Shown here: piece by piece, positions 1-8,409 of the stretch
Position numbering within the stretch: position 1 is the stretch's first letter
How the letters are laid out: each line of letters begins with the position of its first letter
NCBI GenBank assembly: GCA_028282685.1
Contig: JANQHK010000155.1
Span: 1-44,623 of the forward strand
DNA: 44,623 nucleotides
Direction of reading: 5' to 3'
Source of the DNA: Phycisphaeraceae bacterium
GTDB taxonomy: Bacteria > Planctomycetota > Phycisphaerae > Phycisphaerales > Zrk34
Notes under the pieces: model-generated
Seen by the model: only the letters and a program-made list of their open reading frames with translations
What the model was told of the DNA's origin: nothing
Database searches by the model: none
Made by a program: the position numbers and the translations under genes

Positions 1-97
1 CCGGCCTGGAACAGGCCGCGCTCCAGGTCGGCGGTGTGACGGTCGATCTCCGCCTCGTCCGCATCCTCGTCCTTGAGCGCGGCCTGTTCCAGGCCGG
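1..97. repeat. 23-bp perfect inverted repeat flanking a 51-bp loop
   Basis: Bases 1-23 are the exact reverse complement of bases 75-97 (arm ends CCGGCCTGG and CCAGGCCGG). Both orientations of the 51-base loop keep the reading frame open, but only the flipped orientation gives a typical SPFH coiled coil (KDEDADEAEIDRHTADLE). This suggests the loop orientation is wrong in the assembly. Confidence 0.85.
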
Positions 98-395
98 GGG
101 CGAAGCGGCGGGCACCATCGCCGAAGCACGCGCTTACCGCTGGCAGCGCGAGAACGTGGAGCGCGCCGCCGCCACGCGCTTTGAGAAAGAATTGCTCGGC
201 TACCAAACCGCGCCGCGGCTGTACTCCACGCGCCGGTATCTGGAAGTGCTCGGCCAGGGACTCAAGGATCGCCGCAAATACCTGCTCCTGGCCGACCGGG
301 ACAACCTGGTCCTGCGTTTCGATTTCAAGGACCTGTCGGGCATGGGCGGCGGCCTCCCGATCGTCGAGGAAATGGAACGCGAGCAGAACCGTTGA
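3..395 (+). CDS. HflK-like SPFH protein, C-terminal part (5' end outside window)
   Basis: This is the C-terminal end of an SPFH/band-7 membrane protein of the HflK/HflC type. Such proteins form oligomeric assemblies at the inner membrane that modulate proteases such as FtsH. The visible part has the Ala/Glu/Arg-rich coiled coil (GGEAAGTIAEARAYRW) followed by YLEVL and a short acidic tail, as in HflK C-termini. Two more SPFH genes follow at once, which supports the call. The frame is open from the window edge. The first 97 bases lie inside a 23-bp inverted repeat; read as given they encode an unusual hydrophobic stretch, but read inverted they encode a normal charged helix (see findings), so the first 30 or so residues are doubtful. 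The GTG at 36 is not a real start. Confidence 0.7.
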   Translation, partial: GLEQAALQVGGVTVDLRLVRILVLERGLFQAGGEAAGTIAEARAYRWQRENVERAAATRFEKELLGYQTAPRLYSTRRYLEVLGQGLKDRRKYLLLADRDNLVLRFDFKDLSGMGGGLPIVEEMEREQNR

Positions 396-437
396 CATCA
401 CGCCCGGAAACTCCGGGCGGCATACAGGAACACGGCC

Positions 438-1616
438 ATGAAAAACCTTTCGGTGTTCTTACTGGGATTGACGGTCATCGCCGTACTCGCCTTGTACATG
501 GTGACCTACCAGGTCGCCTTCAACCAGGTGGCGGTGGTGTTCACTTTCGAGCAGGCCAAGCCCGCGGCTGCGGTGACGCTGGAAGGCGGCGGAGGAAGCG
601 GCGCTGTCGTCGAGCCCTTTGTCTACCGCGGGCGCATTACCGCGATCAAGGTTAACGATGCGGGCTCGGGGTACACGCAGCCCCCCGCGGTGACGATTCA
701 AGCTACCGGCGCATCGCCCGAACGCCCGGCGCGCGCTACGGCGATCGTTGAAGACGGCCGCGTGGTCCGGATCGACGTGACCGATCCCGGCGCCGGCTAT
801 CTCTCGCCGTCGCTGGTCAACACGACGGGCGATCAATCCGGTATTTACTGGAAATGGCCGCGCCCGATCCAGCGTGTCCAGACCTACGATGCACGCACCC
901 GGTTGCTGGAAGATCGTCTGGAAGAGCAGCAAACCCGCGACAAACAGGATGTGATCGTCCAGACCTACGTGTCCTGGCGCATCGACGATCCCCTGCGTTT
1001 CTTCCAGCGCATGGGCAGCGAAGCCGAGGCCGAGAAAAAGATTCGCGCCGCGCTGCGCGACAGACGGGCCGTCATCGGCAATTACGATTTCGATCAACTG
1101 ACAAACATCGATCCGCAGCAACTGGCGCTTTCGGAAATCGAAGACGCCATCGGCGAGCAGCTTACCGCGGTGGCCACGCAACCCGGCGAGGAATGGGGCG
1201 TTGTCATCGAGCAGGTGGGAATCAAGCGGATCGTGCTCCCCGAATCCGTGACCAAGGATGTCTTTGACCGGATGATCGCGACGCGCCAACGCCTGGCGCA
1301 GAACGCGCGCAGCGAAGGCGAGGCCGCCGCGGCGACGATCATCTCCGATGCCGAAAAGGCGCGGGACACGATCATGGCGTTTGCCCAGCGCCGCGCCGAG
1401 GACATCCGCGCCGAGGGCGACGCCGCCGCGGCGGAATATTTCCAACGCTTCAAGCAGGACCAGGAATTCGCCATCTTCCTGCGCAAGCTGCGGGCCCTGA
1501 AGGAAACCCTGGCCAACAACACCACGTTCCTGATCGACCCGGACACGATGCCGTTCGACGTGTTTCGCCAGTTGCCCGGCGCCGCGGCGTCCGAGCCGAC
1601 CGAGGGCACGCCATGA
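438..1616 (+). CDS. HflC-like SPFH protein with an inserted GSGY-repeat domain
   Basis: A 392-residue SPFH/band-7 protein. It has an N-terminal membrane anchor (residues about 4-26), then an inserted segment (about 55-125) with two copies of a GSGY/GAGY motif (GSGYTQPP at 76, GAGYLSP at 118), then the SPFH core and an Ala/Glu-rich coiled coil. Bacterial HflC is normally about 290-340 residues without this insertion. By family it would partner the HflK-like proteins on both sides in a membrane ring acting on proteolysis or envelope quality control; that role is inferred. Its stop overlaps the next start in an ATGA, so translational coupling is likely. The upstream ribosome-binding sequence is weak. 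Confidence 0.8.
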   Translation: MKNLSVFLLGLTVIAVLALYMVTYQVAFNQVAVVFTFEQAKPAAAVTLEGGGGSGAVVEPFVYRGRITAIKVNDAGSGYTQPPAVTIQATGASPERPARATAIVEDGRVVRIDVTDPGAGYLSPSLVNTTGDQSGIYWKWPRPIQRVQTYDARTRLLEDRLEEQQTRDKQDVIVQTYVSWRIDDPLRFFQRMGSEAEAEKKIRAALRDRRAVIGNYDFDQLTNIDPQQLALSEIEDAIGEQLTAVATQPGEEWGVVIEQVGIKRIVLPESVTKDVFDRMIATRQRLAQNARSEGEAAAATIISDAEKARDTIMAFAQRRAEDIRAEGDAAAAEYFQRFKQDQEFAIFLRKLRALKETLANNTTFLIDPDTMPFDVFRQLPGAAASEPTEGTP

Positions 1617-3091
1617 CCGATGAACTTCAGGACATTCTGCCGTCGGAATCCGCGGCGCCGCCCGACGCTCCGCCTCGCGCGGCCGAGCCGGAAGATCCCG
1701 CCGACCGCTCGCTGAACGAATCGCTGCGCATCAGCTTTGGTGTGTTGAAGCTGGTGATGCTTGCATTGGCGATCTGGTTCGTTTTCTCTGGCGTGCGACG
1801 TGTGCCGGAAGGCGCGGTCGCCGTGCGATTGCACTTCGGGCGCGTGGCCGGTGATCCGGGCGAGCAAGTTCTCAAACCGCGTTGGTATTTCGCCTGGCCC
1901 GATCCGATCGACCGTGTGGTGATCGTGCCGACCACCAGCCGCCGGCTCGATCTCGACAGCGCCTTCTGGTTCGATCTGAAGAAAGAAGACAGGGCGCTGA
2001 CCATCGAGGAACTGGCCGTCAAGGGATATGGCGGGCCGCTCAGGCCCGGCGAGACCGGCTCCCTGCTGACTGGCGATCAGAATCTGGTTCATGGCAGGTG
2101 GTCGATCAACTGGAAGGTGCAGCCCGGCGAGGTTATCAACTTCATCCGGAACGTCAGCGATGACACCACCCCCGTTACCGACAGCGAGGATGAATCCAAA
2201 CCGCCGCGGATGATGCTCGATGCCGAGGCGTTCATCGCGCAGGTCGCCGAGCGGACGCTGGTGCACCTGGTCGCGCAGACCCCGGCCGATGAATACCTGC
2301 GCGGCAAGATCGACCGCGAACGCGCCAAGCGCATGTTGCAGAAAGCGCTGGACGATCTGAACGCCGGCATCCGGATCGAGCAGGTCCAACTCAGCCAGCC
2401 GACGTACCCGATGGATGTGCGCCCGGCCTACCTGGCCCTGACCCAGGCGGAATCGAAGAAGGCCGAGCAGATCGAAAAGGCGCGCCAGGAATACCAGAAG
2501 ATCGTGAACGAGGTGGCCGGCCCGGCCTACGAGCAACTGCTGGGGGCGATCGAGGAGTTTGAGCGGGTGCGTCGTCCTCTGGACGAAGCCCGACGCCAGG
2601 CCGCCGAAGCGCGCCAGTTGGCGTTGCAAAAACCCTCTGCCTCGAACCAGGTGGCTTACGAGAAACTACAGGAAAAGGTCGAGCAGGTGCGCAACGCCCA
2701 TCGCGAGGCCATCGCACAGGCCGACCGCCGCATCGCCGGGTTATTGGAAAGCGAGCGGACTTCCGGGCGCGTCAGCCGCATCATCAAGGAAGCCCTGGCG
2801 TACAAGCGCACGATCAGCGAGCGCATTCTCGCCGAGGCCAGCGTGTTCGACAGCTACTACCAGGTGTTCAAGGACAATCCGCAGTTGCGGCGAATCACGG
2901 TGGAGCGGCTTTGGGAGGACGCCCGCCAGGAAATTCTCGCCGGCGACGTGGAGAGCTTCTTCCTGCCGCCGGATGTGAATGAGCTGTGGCTCGATGTCAG
3001 TCGCGATCCGCGCGTGCGCAGCGAGCGCTACCGCCGCGCCCAGCAGGAGAAAATCGATCGCCGGAACGGCGGCGAAGGCGGCAATCCATGA
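1613..3091 (+). CDS. HflK-like SPFH protein, long coiled-coil form
   Basis: A 492-residue SPFH-type membrane protein. A Pro/Ala/Glu-rich cytoplasmic N-terminus (about 1-40) precedes one transmembrane helix (about 45-65) and VRRVPEGAVAVRLHFGR, the typical start of an HflK SPFH domain. An unusually long, charged helical region follows (about 260-420), then a C-terminal tail with SYYQVFKDNP. The SPFH domain holds an extra loop (DDTTPVTDSEDES, near 185). The start ATG overlaps the HflC-like stop and its own stop overlaps the ABC ATPase start, so all these genes look like one transcript. A third SPFH member next to an ABC exporter is not the standard hflKC arrangement; a link to the transporter is inference from position. 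Confidence 0.8.
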   Translation: MTDELQDILPSESAAPPDAPPRAAEPEDPADRSLNESLRISFGVLKLVMLALAIWFVFSGVRRVPEGAVAVRLHFGRVAGDPGEQVLKPRWYFAWPDPIDRVVIVPTTSRRLDLDSAFWFDLKKEDRALTIEELAVKGYGGPLRPGETGSLLTGDQNLVHGRWSINWKVQPGEVINFIRNVSDDTTPVTDSEDESKPPRMMLDAEAFIAQVAERTLVHLVAQTPADEYLRGKIDRERAKRMLQKALDDLNAGIRIEQVQLSQPTYPMDVRPAYLALTQAESKKAEQIEKARQEYQKIVNEVAGPAYEQLLGAIEEFERVRRPLDEARRQAAEARQLALQKPSASNQVAYEKLQEKVEQVRNAHREAIAQADRRIAGLLESERTSGRVSRIIKEALAYKRTISERILAEASVFDSYYQVFKDNPQLRRITVERLWEDARQEILAGDVESFFLPPDVNELWLDVSRDPRVRSERYRRAQQEKIDRRNGGEGGNP

Positions 3092-4287
3092 CCGATGCGG
3101 CAACCATCCCGGCCATCGGCACGATCGGCCTGACCAAGGTCTTCAAAGACTTCTGGTTGCGGCCGCGCGTGGTCGCCGTCGATCAACTCGATCTGACCGT
3201 TCACCCGCAACAGGTGTTCGGCCTGTTGGGGCCCAACGGATCGGGCAAGTCGACGACGATCAAAATCCTGCTCGGCCTGCTGTTTCCCACGCGCGGTCGC
3301 GTGCAGGTGATGGGCCGACTGCCGTCGGACGTCGCCCTGAAAAAGCGCATCGGCTACCTGCCCGAGGAATCGTATCTGTATCGTTTTCTCAACGCGCGCG
3401 AAACACTGGATTACTACGGGCGGCTGTTCGGCCTCACCCGCGCCAGCCGCACCCAGCGCATCGACATGCTGCTGGAAATGGTCGGGTTGGAGGCGGTGCA
3501 GTATCGGCCCGTCGGCGAATACTCCAAAGGCATGCAGCGCCGCATCGGACTCGCCCAGGCGCTGATCAACGATCCCGATCTGCTCATCCTCGACGAACCG
3601 ACCACCGGGCTCGATCCCATCGGCACCCGCCAGATCAAGGACCTGATCCTCGAATTGAAAGCGCGCGGCAAGACGGTGCTGCTTTCCAGTCACCTGCTGG
3701 CCGACGTCGAGGACGTTTGCGATCGCGTGGCGATTCTCTACGGCGGGCGAAAGCGGGCGGAGGGAACCGTGGACGAACTGCTGACGGTGGAGGGCTCGAG
3801 CTTGATTGAAACCGATGCGCTGGAGCCGGAGACGATCGCGAAGATCGAACGGCTCATCGAGGCCGAGGAAGGCAAATCGGTGCGCCGGGTCGAATCGCAG
3901 CGGCAGAAGCTGGAACAACTGTTCCTCGATATCGTTCACCAGGCGCAGAAAGAAGGGGCGGCCACCAGCGGCGCGCTGGCCGGGGGCGCGATGGCCGAGT
4001 TCCTCACGCGCGATGCGCACCTGCCCGAGCAGGTGGACGGGCGCGCACTGATCGAACAGCTGACGCGCCCCGCCGAATCTCCCGACGTCGTCGCAGCGCC
4101 CATCGAACCCGCCGAGCCGACCGGGCCCGATGAATCGGTCCTGAATCAACTGACCGAAGGCGATGCCGCGCCGGCGTCTGCCGCATCGCCGGGGCCGAAT
4201 GAATCCGCTCCATCGTCCGAGGAAAAGCGCGAGCCGGTCGACCGCGGCGTCATCGACGATCTGCTCGGCGGAGAGAACAAGTCGTGA
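3088..4287 (+). CDS. ABC transporter ATP-binding protein with long acidic C-terminal extension
   Basis: The nucleotide-binding subunit of an ABC-2-type transporter, 399 residues. It shows Walker A (GPNGSGKST, residues 48-56), the signature motif YSKGMQRRIGLAQAL, Walker B LLILDEP followed by TTGLDP, and the switch histidine in LLSSHLL. After the domain of about 240 residues there is an extension of about 150 residues rich in Glu, Ala and Pro, which is not part of the ABC fold. The ATG at 3088 is chosen because it overlaps the preceding stop (ATGA); an upstream in-frame extension would run into the SPFH gene. The stop overlaps the GTG start of the permease. ATPase and permease presumably form one exporter; the substrate is unknown. 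Confidence 0.9.
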   Translation: MTDAATIPAIGTIGLTKVFKDFWLRPRVVAVDQLDLTVHPQQVFGLLGPNGSGKSTTIKILLGLLFPTRGRVQVMGRLPSDVALKKRIGYLPEESYLYRFLNARETLDYYGRLFGLTRASRTQRIDMLLEMVGLEAVQYRPVGEYSKGMQRRIGLAQALINDPDLLILDEPTTGLDPIGTRQIKDLILELKARGKTVLLSSHLLADVEDVCDRVAILYGGRKRAEGTVDELLTVEGSSLIETDALEPETIAKIERLIEAEEGKSVRRVESQRQKLEQLFLDIVHQAQKEGAATSGALAGGAMAEFLTRDAHLPEQVDGRALIEQLTRPAESPDVVAAPIEPAEPTGPDESVLNQLTEGDAAPASAASPGPNESAPSSEEKREPVDRGVIDDLLGGENKS

Positions 4288-6056
4288 ACGCTGCCGCGCA
4301 ATCATCCCGCCCCAAGCTGCTGATTGCCTATCTGCTGATCTGGCTTGCCGTCACCGCGGTCACGGCCCTGGTGGTCCTGGCTGAGATGTTCCTGGGTTCG
4401 TGGACCGGCTGGATCACGGCGCCGTTGTGCTTTGTCGCGATCCTGGCGGTGGGCCGAAAGGTCCTGGCGGACACCGGTGAGATGCCCGCGGCGAAGCAGC
4501 ACCTTGCGCGATTGGCCGGCAGTTACTTCGTGGTCAATCTTGTGGGCGCCTTTTCTCTGGCCGTTACCGAAGGGATCAATCCCTACAACGCGCTCAACCT
4601 CGTCGCGGTCATCGTGTTCATCAACGGCTGGTTGCTCGTCGCCCTGCTGGCGCTGGCGCGCTGGGCGCTGACGCGGCGCCACCCCGTGCTGAGCGTGGCG
4701 CGGCAGACGCTCGACGAAGCCCGTGGCCTGCGCGTGGTGAACGGTTTCTTCCTGCTGTTTCTGCTGCTCATTCCCATGCTGGTGTTTTTACTGTCGCCCG
4801 ATCAGCCGATTCGCTACCGCATCCAGCAGTTCATGACGTATGGACTGGGCATCAGCCAGTTTCTTCTGGCGGCTTTCGTGATCCTGTTCGGGGCCTGGAC
4901 GCTGACCAGCGAGTTCACCGGCCGCCAGGCGCAGGTGTCGCTGGTCAAGCCGATCGGGCGCGGCGCGTTCTGGCTGGGCAAATGGCTGGGCATGGTGATT
5001 CTCAGCGGGGTGTTGCTTGGCATTGCCGCCCTGACGGTCTACTTGTTCACGGTGTTCTACCTGGCCAGGCAGCCGGCCCTGGATGAGCTGGACGCCCTGC
5101 TTGTGAAACAGGAAGTGTTGACGGCGCGCGTGGCCAGCCCGCCGCAGCCGCCGGACAACCTGACGAATCGCGTGGACAAGCGCATGGAGGAAATGCTCTC
5201 CACGGACACCGGCCGATCGCTGGTGATCGAGCGGGGCGGCCAGGCGGCGGTGCGAAACGAAATGCTCCAGCGGGAGTTGGCGCAATGGCGCTCGATCGGT
5301 CCGTATCGCCAATCCGAGCGCTGGCACCAGGACTACTACTTCACCGATCTGCGGCGTGCCGCCCGGCAGAGCGAGTTCCTCTCTCTGCGCTACAAGATCA
5401 AGGTCAAGGGCGATTGGGGCGTGACCACCAAACTGTTCCTGGTGATCAACGACAAGCCGTACAAGCAAATCGAAACCCCGCTCGACATCGTCCAGCGCCA
5501 GCCGATTCCTTCGCGCCTGGTCGACGATGAGGGGCGTCTGAAAATCACCGTCGTCAACCTCGATCCGAAAATCTCGGTGATATTTCCCGCCGATCATTTG
5601 GAACTGCTTTACACCGTCGATCGATTCGGCCCGAATTACCTGCGCGGCATGGTGATTGTCTGGATCAAGCTGTCGTTTGTGGCGGTGCTGGTGCTGTCGT
5701 TATCGACCTACCTGGGTTTTGCCGTGGCGTCGCTGGCGTCGGGACTGGTCTGGGCGGTGGCGACGTTCAGCCCGTACCTGCTGGAGGCGGCGGGACGATT
5801 CTCCGCCAAACCCGAAGACGCCGAAACCGTGCGCTGGGCGACGTCCGTGGTGCGCTGGGTGGCGACGTCCGTGGCATGGTTGGGTCAGCAATACGCCGCG
5901 TATCAGCCGATCGACCGACTGGCCGAGGGTTTGTACATCGGCTGGGACCAGTTGCTCGGTTGTGCCGGATGGATCGGGCTGGCGTGGAGTCTGCCGCTGG
6001 CGCTCAAAGCGTGGGTGGTCTTCCGCAGACGCGAACTGGCGCACGTGCAGGTGTAA
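4284..6056 (+). CDS. ABC-2 type transporter permease
   Basis: A 590-residue membrane subunit with about five hydrophobic segments in the first 270 residues, a soluble loop of about 190 residues (roughly 275-465) and further hydrophobic segments near 470-500 and at the C-terminus. The large loop between membrane halves is common in planctomycete ABC-2 permeases of the NatB/gliding-motility exporter type. The GTG start at 4284 overlaps the ATPase stop (GTGA), so the two are translationally coupled. The loop carries a strand-rich section (LKITVVNLDPKISVIF) suggestive of a beta-sandwich outside the membrane. The substrate cannot be told from sequence. Confidence 0.8.
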   Translation: MNAAAQSSRPKLLIAYLLIWLAVTAVTALVVLAEMFLGSWTGWITAPLCFVAILAVGRKVLADTGEMPAAKQHLARLAGSYFVVNLVGAFSLAVTEGINPYNALNLVAVIVFINGWLLVALLALARWALTRRHPVLSVARQTLDEARGLRVVNGFFLLFLLLIPMLVFLLSPDQPIRYRIQQFMTYGLGISQFLLAAFVILFGAWTLTSEFTGRQAQVSLVKPIGRGAFWLGKWLGMVILSGVLLGIAALTVYLFTVFYLARQPALDELDALLVKQEVLTARVASPPQPPDNLTNRVDKRMEEMLSTDTGRSLVIERGGQAAVRNEMLQRELAQWRSIGPYRQSERWHQDYYFTDLRRAARQSEFLSLRYKIKVKGDWGVTTKLFLVINDKPYKQIETPLDIVQRQPIPSRLVDDEGRLKITVVNLDPKISVIFPADHLELLYTVDRFGPNYLRGMVIVWIKLSFVAVLVLSLSTYLGFAVASLASGLVWAVATFSPYLLEAAGRFSAKPEDAETVRWATSVVRWVATSVAWLGQQYAAYQPIDRLAEGLYIGWDQLLGCAGWIGLAWSLPLALKAWVVFRRRELAHVQV

Positions 6057-6129
6057 TCATGGCGGATGTCGCACCCGGTTGAATTGCGGCTCGTACAATC
6101 GGCAGGACGAACTAACGAACTAACGAATC

Positions 6130-8217
6130 ATGTCCCGTAAAGACCAACTCGTCGTGTTTCTCGCTTCGGTGGTGGTGGTCGCTGCGCTTGGGGCCGGTTC
6201 GTTGCTGCTGAGTCGGGTTAATGCACAGCGTGAGCAGTTGGAGCTGACGGTCAATCCCGATGTGTATCGCAACATGCCGCCGAAGATCGCGATTACGCAG
6301 ACGGCCCTGGGCGGTTTCCGCGTGCTGGCGTTGGACATCATGTGGCAGCGGCTGTGGGCTCATCAGCAGGCGGGGCGTTTTGAGGAGGCCGACCAGCTTT
6401 CCAAGTGGATCACCACCCTCCAACCGCGCTATGCCGAGGTCTGGGCCAATCGGGCCTGGAACATGTCGTACAACATCTCCGTGTCCACGCACACGCCGCA
6501 GGAACGGTGGATGTGGGTGCAGTCCGGCATCGAGCTGCTGCGCGGTACGGACTCCGAGGCCGGGGGCATCGAACTCAATCCCACCGCCATCAAGCTCTAC
6601 AAGGAACTGGCGTGGATATTCCTGCATAAGATCGGCCAGTTCTCCGACGAGATGCACAAGTACTACAAGCAGGAACTGGCGCTGCAGTGGCACGAGTTGT
6701 TGGGCGCGCCGCCGATCGGCACGGCGCAGGATACGCTCGACGGGTTCGCCCCGATTGCCGAGGCGCATGCCCTGGCTGCCGGCGCGCCCGCATCCGGCGG
6801 TGAGCAAGGCGCCATGTTGATGCGTTACGAAGCGGCCCACCTCCAGCGCTATCTCAAGGCTCGCCCGGATGTGGCTGACCAGGTCCGCCGCATCGAGGAG
6901 ATGGGCTACGATCCGGACGAAGCGTTCCTGCGCGATCTGGGACGGGTGGAACGTCGGCGGCAGGCCATTCGCGCCGGCTACCTGCCCGGCGCTCAAACGA
7001 TCACCACCCCGCGTCGCCAGGGCCTGCTGCTGGAATGGATCGATGCGCATCGCGACAGCGAGCCGGGACGGCATCTGCTGGCGTTCATCCGCGCCAAGGT
7101 GCTGGCGACCACCTACCGCATGGACCCATCGTTCATGATGGAACTGATGCGGGGCGAATGGCTGATCATGGATGCCGACAATCCGCTCGTCGATGAGTTT
7201 GAACTGGTCAATCCCGAACAACCGATTCCGCTGCCGTTGGACTGGCGACATCCGGCGGCGCACGGATTGTACTGGTCAGCGCTGGGCGTGCGCACCGGGC
7301 AGATTCGGCGTGATGACAACGACCATTACATCACCATGCTGAACACCGATCGGCAGGTGCTCCACGCATTGCAGGCCCTGACTCACATCGGGCGCATCAC
7401 GTTCGATCCGATCACCGGCCACTACGCCCCGATGCCCGACATCCGATACATCCCCGCCTACGAACGCGCCATGATCAGCTCCACGGGGCGGATCGGAGGC
7501 GCATTGGAACAATCCACCGCGCCGGAAACGTTCCGAATCGGACACGAGAATTTCCTTACCTGGTCGGTGCAGACGGCTTGGTTCTACGGAGCCAGGGAGC
7601 AGGCGCAGCGGTGGTACACCCGTTTGGGGCGTCTTTACAGCACCAGTCAGCCCGATCGGATGGCCAGGTACTCCCAGCCGCTGGATTCCTTCGTCATGAC
7701 CGACTTCAAGATGGATATGCATGGCATGGCCGATGCGCGTCGCGTGATCGTCGGCCTGATCCGCCAGGCGCTGGTCGAGGGCTTCGCCAATGACAACGCG
7801 CCGGCGGCATCGCAGCGATTGGCCCTGGCCCGTCGGCTTCATACCTGGTTCCAGAATGAAAAAATCGGCGAGCGCCATTTCATGCTCGAAGAAGGCCGCA
7901 TGTCCCTGCATTCCTTCGCCGATCTGGCCGCGGGCGCGCTGCAGGAACTGATGATCGCGCCCCTGCCGTTGGCCCTGAAGGTGCGCATCTGGGAGAACCC
8001 CGGCGCCGATCCCCAACTCGAAGCGCTCAAGCGACGGATCTACGATACGTTGCGCCCGGCTTTCGCGCAGATGGGCGAGCAAATCGGTCAGCCGGCCGCG
8101 GTGTTGTTCCCCGAGCCGACGGGCATGGCCGAATACCGCAAATCCGTTGGGAAAAAATCGCCGCCGAAGGTCGATTCCGGGAACTCCGCCCCCCCTGCCC
8201 GCGTCGAATCCGAATGA
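6130..8217 (+). CDS. Large membrane-anchored planctomycete protein, function unknown
   Basis: A 695-residue protein with one N-terminal membrane helix (about 7-28) and a long, mostly helical soluble part. The early region (LWAHQQAGRFEEADQL, then LQPRYAEVWANRAWNMSYN) resembles TPR helices. The middle and end are rich in Trp, His and Arg and match no enzyme motif I know. The tail is Lys/Pro/Ser-rich and probably disordered. It follows the ABC permease by 73 bases in the same direction and may belong to that transcript. A role as scaffold or accessory of the SPFH/ABC block is only inference from position. The ribosome-binding sequence ahead of the ATG is poor. Confidence 0.75.
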   Translation: MSRKDQLVVFLASVVVVAALGAGSLLLSRVNAQREQLELTVNPDVYRNMPPKIAITQTALGGFRVLALDIMWQRLWAHQQAGRFEEADQLSKWITTLQPRYAEVWANRAWNMSYNISVSTHTPQERWMWVQSGIELLRGTDSEAGGIELNPTAIKLYKELAWIFLHKIGQFSDEMHKYYKQELALQWHELLGAPPIGTAQDTLDGFAPIAEAHALAAGAPASGGEQGAMLMRYEAAHLQRYLKARPDVADQVRRIEEMGYDPDEAFLRDLGRVERRRQAIRAGYLPGAQTITTPRRQGLLLEWIDAHRDSEPGRHLLAFIRAKVLATTYRMDPSFMMELMRGEWLIMDADNPLVDEFELVNPEQPIPLPLDWRHPAAHGLYWSALGVRTGQIRRDDNDHYITMLNTDRQVLHALQALTHIGRITFDPITGHYAPMPDIRYIPAYERAMISSTGRIGGALEQSTAPETFRIGHENFLTWSVQTAWFYGAREQAQRWYTRLGRLYSTSQPDRMARYSQPLDSFVMTDFKMDMHGMADARRVIVGLIRQALVEGFANDNAPAASQRLALARRLHTWFQNEKIGERHFMLEEGRMSLHSFADLAAGALQELMIAPLPLALKVRIWENPGADPQLEALKRRIYDTLRPAFAQMGEQIGQPAAVLFPEPTGMAEYRKSVGKKSPPKVDSGNSAPPARVESE

Positions 8218-8409
8218 GCGGCAGACGTTGACCCGGCCGACCATCCCCCCGGATCGGCCACAACCCACCCGCCGCCGCTCGCCCGGGACCTCCGCAACGG
8301 AGGCGACAGCCATGCGCAACGCGGCATCCATCCTCTGCCTGTACCACTTTGACGACGCCCCGGTTTCAGCCGGACGGCTATCCATTCACTCACACCGAGG
8401 AGGCGCACC

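Noticed and set aside
1094-2629. Long minus-strand open frame opposite the SPFH genes
   Set aside because: It is the shadow of GC-rich codons on the other strand, has no recognisable domain, and the plus-strand SPFH proteins are clear.
3028-4305. Minus-strand open frame opposite the ABC ATPase
   Set aside because: Walker motifs and coupled overlaps prove the plus-strand gene; the antisense protein has Arg/Asp/Gln bias typical of shadows.
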